From NCBI GenBank assembly GCA_902572155.1, contig CACGET010000021.1, forward strand, positions 1 to 18,561: a stretch of DNA of 18,561 nt, given 5' to 3'. Below the pieces are notes generated by a model that saw only the letters and a program-made list of their open reading frames with translations, was not told where the DNA came from and ran no database searches. This document shows positions 15,786 through 18,561 of this stretch, piece after piece (position 1 is the first letter of the stretch; the number at the start of each line of letters is the position of its first letter). Origin of the DNA: an uncultured Pelagibacteraceae bacterium (GTDB taxonomy: Bacteria > Pseudomonadota > Alphaproteobacteria > Pelagibacterales > Pelagibacteraceae). A program made the translations under genes and the position numbers.

Positions 15786-16270
15786 TATTTTGCATAATAA
15801 TTAAAGTTAATTACTACTCTTATATTTTCATCAGTGCAATCTACTCCGCAATGTTTCTGATGACCATCAAAGATAACAATTCTATTTGCTTTACTAGAAA
15901 CTTTTTTTCCATTTTGAAAAAGTGTAGATCCATTATTATCATTACAATAGAAAACGGCTGTTTTAATGTTTTCTAAGTTTGTATCAGTATGCATAAGTGA
16001 TTTTTTATTAGTTTCTTTTTTAGTTGTTAGGTTTGCTTTAACTCTATACGTTGATTTTGGATCAATTTTTTTTAATATTGGTAATATAATCTTATAATAT
16101 GGAGAAACTATTTTTCCACCATCATCAACGAATAAATGAGTGAATTGAAAATCTCCATCATTGATTTCAGATTTTCCGTTAACAAAATTCCAAGGGAACT
16201 TCGTTTCAAGTATAACTTGTAAAATTTTATAAAATGTTTCTTGATCTAAAAAATTATCAATTGTTTTCAT
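15785..16270 (-). CDS. 2-oxoglutarate/Fe(II)-dependent oxygenase (prolyl-4-hydroxylase-like fold), substrate unknown, inside the lpx operon
   Basis: The 161-residue product matches the small 2OG-Fe(II) dioxygenase superfamily. The iron ligands would be His94 and Asp96 (MHTDTN) and His140 (GHQKHCG), with Arg151 (RVVINFNYY) as the 2-oxoglutarate contact. The stretch TAVFYCNDNNGSTLFQNGKKV and NRIVIFDG are typical core strands. The start at 16270 (MKTIDNFLDQ) is chosen over an upstream ATG at 16291 because it makes a TAATG overlap with the lpxA stop, the pattern used by several neighbours. The stop likewise overlaps the lpxI start. Such enzymes hydroxylate peptides, nucleotides, sugars or lipids. 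Operon position suggests lipid A or its precursors, but this is inference. It is not LpxO, which belongs to the aspartyl-hydroxylase-type family. Confidence 0.85.
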   Translation of the reverse strand: MKTIDNFLDQETFYKILQVILETKFPWNFVNGKSEINDGDFQFTHLFVDDGGKIVSPYYKIILPILKKIDPKSTYRVKANLTTKKETNKKSLMHTDTNLENIKTAVFYCNDNNGSTLFQNGKKVSSKANRIVIFDGHQKHCGVDCTDENIRVVINFNYYAK

Positions 16271-17052
16271 TATTTTGAAAATGGGCTGCAAATTGGTCTT
16301 TTTTTGTCCTCTGTTAAAAATTTGATTATGTCTTTTACAAGTATGGCTTCTTTAAATTTGATGCTCAAATTTTCTAAATTTGTACTAAAATTTTCATTCT
16401 TAAAAATTTCTTTATAAGCATCTGTTAGTTCAATAATCAATTTATTTGCAACATTTTTTCGTCTTAATCCTATAACGTTGATACCTTGAAGTATACTCCT
16501 GTTGCCATGCGCAATACCATAAGGAATTACGTCCCTTACAACTCCACACATACCACCAATCATAGCCGACTTGCCAATTCTTGTAAATTGTTGAACTGCT
16601 GAGTTTCCTCCTATGATCACATCATCACCTATTTGAGCATGTCCACCTAGCGGAACATTATTAGCTAAAATTACATTGTTTCCAACAATACAATCATGAG
16701 CAATATGAGAGGAAACCATAAATAAGCAGTCATTACCTATTTTTGTTAAACCTCCTCCTCCTTTTGTTCCAGGATTAATTGTTACATATTCTCTTAAAAG
16801 ATTATTATTACCTATTTCCAATCTTGTTTTTTCGCCCTTAAATTTTAAATCTTGCGGATCATTTCCAATTGATGCAAATGGATAAATTTTATTATTATTT
16901 CCTATCTTTGTATTACCAGTTATTGACACATGATTTTGAATATTAGTATTTTCACCAATTTCTACATCTGGTCCTATGATTGAATAAGCTCCAATTTTCA
17001 CATTATTAGAAATTTTTGCGCTTGAATCAATTATTGCGGTTTTATCAATCAT
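16270..17052 (-). CDS. lpxA: UDP-N-acetylglucosamine O-acyltransferase
   Basis: LpxA adds the first 3-hydroxyacyl chain to UDP-GlcNAc, the entry step of lipid A synthesis. The 260-residue product is a left-handed beta helix of hexapeptide repeats (IG-x-N/G-x-x-I pattern) from the start to about residue 190, then a helical C-terminus. Catalytic His119 and neighbouring His116 are in SSHIAHDC. Further family blocks are ASIGNDPQDLKFKGE, REYVTINPGT and YGIAHGNRSILQGINVIGLRR. The ATG overlaps the lpxD stop (ATGA). The stop shares one base with the preferred start of the oxygenase gene. The acyl-chain length preference cannot be read by eye. Confidence 0.97.
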   Translation of the reverse strand: MIDKTAIIDSSAKISNNVKIGAYSIIGPDVEIGENTNIQNHVSITGNTKIGNNNKIYPFASIGNDPQDLKFKGEKTRLEIGNNNLLREYVTINPGTKGGGGLTKIGNDCLFMVSSHIAHDCIVGNNVILANNVPLGGHAQIGDDVIIGGNSAVQQFTRIGKSAMIGGMCGVVRDVIPYGIAHGNRSILQGINVIGLRRKNVANKLIIELTDAYKEIFKNENFSTNLENLSIKFKEAILVKDIIKFLTEDKKRPICSPFSK

Positions 17053-18029
17053 TTATTTTGCCTCAAAAATTCTTTTATATTTTTTGCTGGATAACCCATA
17101 ACTTTAGAATTATCTGGAACATTTTTGATAACTCCACTACCACCAGCTATCTCAACATTGTCCCCTATCTTCAAATGACCTGAAATACCTGCTTGACCAC
17201 CAATTTTTACATTATTCCCGATAGTAGTACTTCCAGCTATACCAACTTGTCCAGCTATTATTGAGTTATCTCCAATTTTAACATTGTGCGCTATATGGAT
17301 TTGGTTATCAAGATAAGTGTTTTTACCAATTATAGTGTTAGACATTGAACCACGATCAATAGTTGATCCACATCCAATTTCAGAAAAATCATTGATAATA
17401 ACTAACCCTATATGTGGATATTTGGCATTATTTGTCTTGTTAGGAAAAAAACCAAATCCTTTTTTTCCAATAACACAATTATCTAAGATACTAACATTGT
17501 TTTTAATTAATGAATTTCTTATGATTGAATTTGAACCAATATTACAATTATCACCTATTTGGACATTTTTTTCTATAATTGTATTGTGACCAATAAAACA
17601 ATTGTTTCCAATCTTTATATTATGACCAACTAAAACATTTTCTCCATAAGTAACATAGTCTTTAAAAGTCGTTTTCTTGATATTTCTAATTTCATTATCA
17701 AAATTATCGTTAACAGAATTTGGATAAAATTTCTCAGTAATCTTGGCAGTTGCTATTAAAACATTATCAACTACTATTGGTTTACATTTATTTGGTAAAT
17801 CTTTTTTTAATGACTCTGTGGTTATGCAAAACAAAGCATGGGTTTTACTTGCTAATTCTTTGTACTTTTGTGAATGAAAAAAGGTTATAGACTTGCTATC
17901 GGCAGAAACTAGATCTTTAATATCTGAAATCGACCCATTGTAATTTAAATTTTTGTTATCTAAATCAATAAACTTTAAGATATGTTCTATCTTAAAAGGA
18001 CCTTCATTTTCAAAAAAAGGATTAATCAT
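17049..18029 (-). CDS. lpxD: UDP-3-O-(3-hydroxyacyl)glucosamine N-acyltransferase
   Basis: LpxD adds the N-linked 3-hydroxyacyl chain to the deacetylated LpxC product. The 326-residue protein has an N-terminal uridine-binding domain (about 1-110: ISDIKDLVSADSKSITFF, ALFCIT), then a long hexapeptide-repeat beta helix. The key block is DRGSMSNTIIGKNTYLDNQIHIAHN with probable catalytic His248. GKKGFGFFPN near 188-197 is also typical. It ends with a short helix (GYPAKNIKEFLRQ). It lies 53 bases after fabZ, the largest gap in this operon, with a small hairpin right before its ATG. The order fabZ-lpxD-lpxA differs from the common lpxD-fabZ-lpxA. Confidence 0.97.
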   Translation of the reverse strand: MINPFFENEGPFKIEHILKFIDLDNKNLNYNGSISDIKDLVSADSKSITFFHSQKYKELASKTHALFCITTESLKKDLPNKCKPIVVDNVLIATAKITEKFYPNSVNDNFDNEIRNIKKTTFKDYVTYGENVLVGHNIKIGNNCFIGHNTIIEKNVQIGDNCNIGSNSIIRNSLIKNNVSILDNCVIGKKGFGFFPNKTNNAKYPHIGLVIINDFSEIGCGSTIDRGSMSNTIIGKNTYLDNQIHIAHNVKIGDNSIIAGQVGIAGSTTIGNNVKIGGQAGISGHLKIGDNVEIAGGSGVIKNVPDNSKVMGYPAKNIKEFLRQNK

Positions 18030-18031
18030 TA

Positions 18032-18051
18032 AAGCTTTATTATCAAAGCTT
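18032..18051 (-). promoter_or_regulatory. Short hairpin immediately upstream of the lpxD start
   Basis: On the transcribed strand AAGCTTT, a six-base loop GATAAT and AAAGCTT form a perfect 7-base stem ending two bases before the lpxD ATG. Part of the stem occupies the place where a ribosome would dock, so it could lower or condition lpxD translation relative to fabZ. No U-run follows, so it does not look like a terminator. A stem this short arises by chance fairly often in AT-rich DNA. Confidence 0.3.
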
Positions 18052-18082
18052 ACGACAGATTGTTATCAATATTTATTGCTAA

Positions 18083-18529
18083 TTATTTCTTATCTACAAT
18101 AGTAGCTGACCAAATGGCATCAGCCATTTTTTTTTGATTAACAAATGCTTCTCCTTGATATTTCCATACTCTTCCATGAGATCTTATCGCCTTAATTTTT
18201 AAAAGGAGTTTGCAGTCGGGAACAACTGGCTGTCTAAATCGAGCTTTTTCTACGCTCATTAAGAAAACAAGTTTATCTTTGTAAGTTGACTTGTCCAAAC
18301 CATGAGCAGTAAGTGCAGCTGCAGATTGACCAAATGCTTCAACTATTAAAACTCCTGGCATAACTGGTTGATCAGGAAAATGACCCTGTACAAAAAAACT
18401 ATCTTTTTTCACATTAACAACACCTGTAGCAGACTCTAACTTTTTAATATCATAAAGTTCATCAACTAATAACATTGGCTTTCTATGTGGTATCAAATTT
18501 TCTATTTGGTCTTTATCTAAAATTGTCAT
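18083..18529 (-). CDS. fabZ: 3-hydroxyacyl-[acyl-carrier-protein] dehydratase
   Basis: FabZ dehydrates 3-hydroxyacyl-ACP in fatty acid elongation and so competes with LpxA and LpxD for the same 3-hydroxyacyl-ACP pool. The 148-residue hot-dog-fold product has IPHRKPMLLVDEL, catalytic His50 in VQGHFPDQPVMPGVL, Glu64 in LIVEAFGQ, and the late strand KARFRQPVVPDC. Length is normal. The ATG at 18529 is preceded by a TAG stop directly abutting it in one frame (18532-18530). Only 32 bases of upstream sequence are visible, so neither the preceding gene nor the promoter can be identified. Confidence 0.97.
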   Translation of the reverse strand: MTILDKDQIENLIPHRKPMLLVDELYDIKKLESATGVVNVKKDSFFVQGHFPDQPVMPGVLIVEAFGQSAAALTAHGLDKSTYKDKLVFLMSVEKARFRQPVVPDCKLLLKIKAIRSHGRVWKYQGEAFVNQKKMADAIWSATIVDKK

Positions 18530-18561
18530 CTATTTATAATTTTTGTTAGTCAACTCTAATA

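Noticed and set aside
18533..18553. TTGACT and TATAAA upstream of fabZ as a promoter
   Set aside because: The spacing is only 9 bases, far from 16-18, and TTGACT may belong to the end of an unseen upstream gene.
1..18561. Defence, mobile or other novel multi-gene system
   Set aside because: Every sizeable open frame is assigned to a known core family except the oxygenase, for which only the superfamily can be given. No integrases, transposases, terminal repeats, CRISPR-like spacing or composition breaks were seen.

Overview
The window looks like ordinary core chromosome of a very AT-rich, streamlined alphaproteobacterium of the SAR11/Pelagibacterales type. This is inferred from the strongly A/T-biased codons (Lys AAA, Ile ATT/ATA, Asn AAT), near-absence of intergenic DNA, many TAATG/ATGA stop-start overlaps, almost no Shine-Dalgarno sequences, short versions of familiar proteins, alphaproteobacterial gene neighbourhoods and a GAAC-N7-GAAC type LexA box. 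No 16S gene or other direct taxonomic marker is present. I see no tRNA, rRNA, CRISPR, insertion sequence, prophage or defence island, and no gene-free stretch longer than 100 bases.

Left block, minus strand, about 1-6422, read right to left: tpiA, secG, pyrG, kdsA, eno, ftsB, lipA and a COQ10/RatA-like START-domain gene cut by the window edge. It combines glycolysis (TpiA, Eno), protein export (SecG), CTP and Kdo precursor supply (PyrG, KdsA), division (FtsB) and lipoylation (LipA). From pyrG to the edge every neighbouring pair overlaps, so translational coupling is likely.

Middle block, plus strand, 6479-13889: a PpiD-like membrane-anchored chaperone that appears to have lost its parvulin domain, then trpE-trpG-trpD-trpC (chorismate to indole-3-glycerol phosphate), then lexA with one perfect and one near-perfect LexA box in its 88-base upstream gap, then gltX. 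It diverges from tpiA across a 56-base gap holding an inverted repeat whose arms resemble two -10 boxes.

Right block, minus strand, 13866-18529, read right to left: fabZ, lpxD, lpxA, a 2-oxoglutarate/Fe(II) oxygenase, lpxI and lpxB. These are the early lipid A (Raetz) steps, and KdsA in the left block supplies the Kdo branch of the same LPS pathway. Two points stand out. An unassigned dioxygenase is stitched into the lipid A operon by stop-start overlaps on both sides. The lpxI frame is broken by one base at an eight-adenine run, although everything downstream stays open and LpxI-like. lpxB meets gltX tail to tail with a 24-base overlap of coding sequence.

The most novel leads are the lpx-embedded oxygenase, the poly-A frameshift in lpxI and the chaperone without a PPIase domain. 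The rest is conserved housekeeping content.
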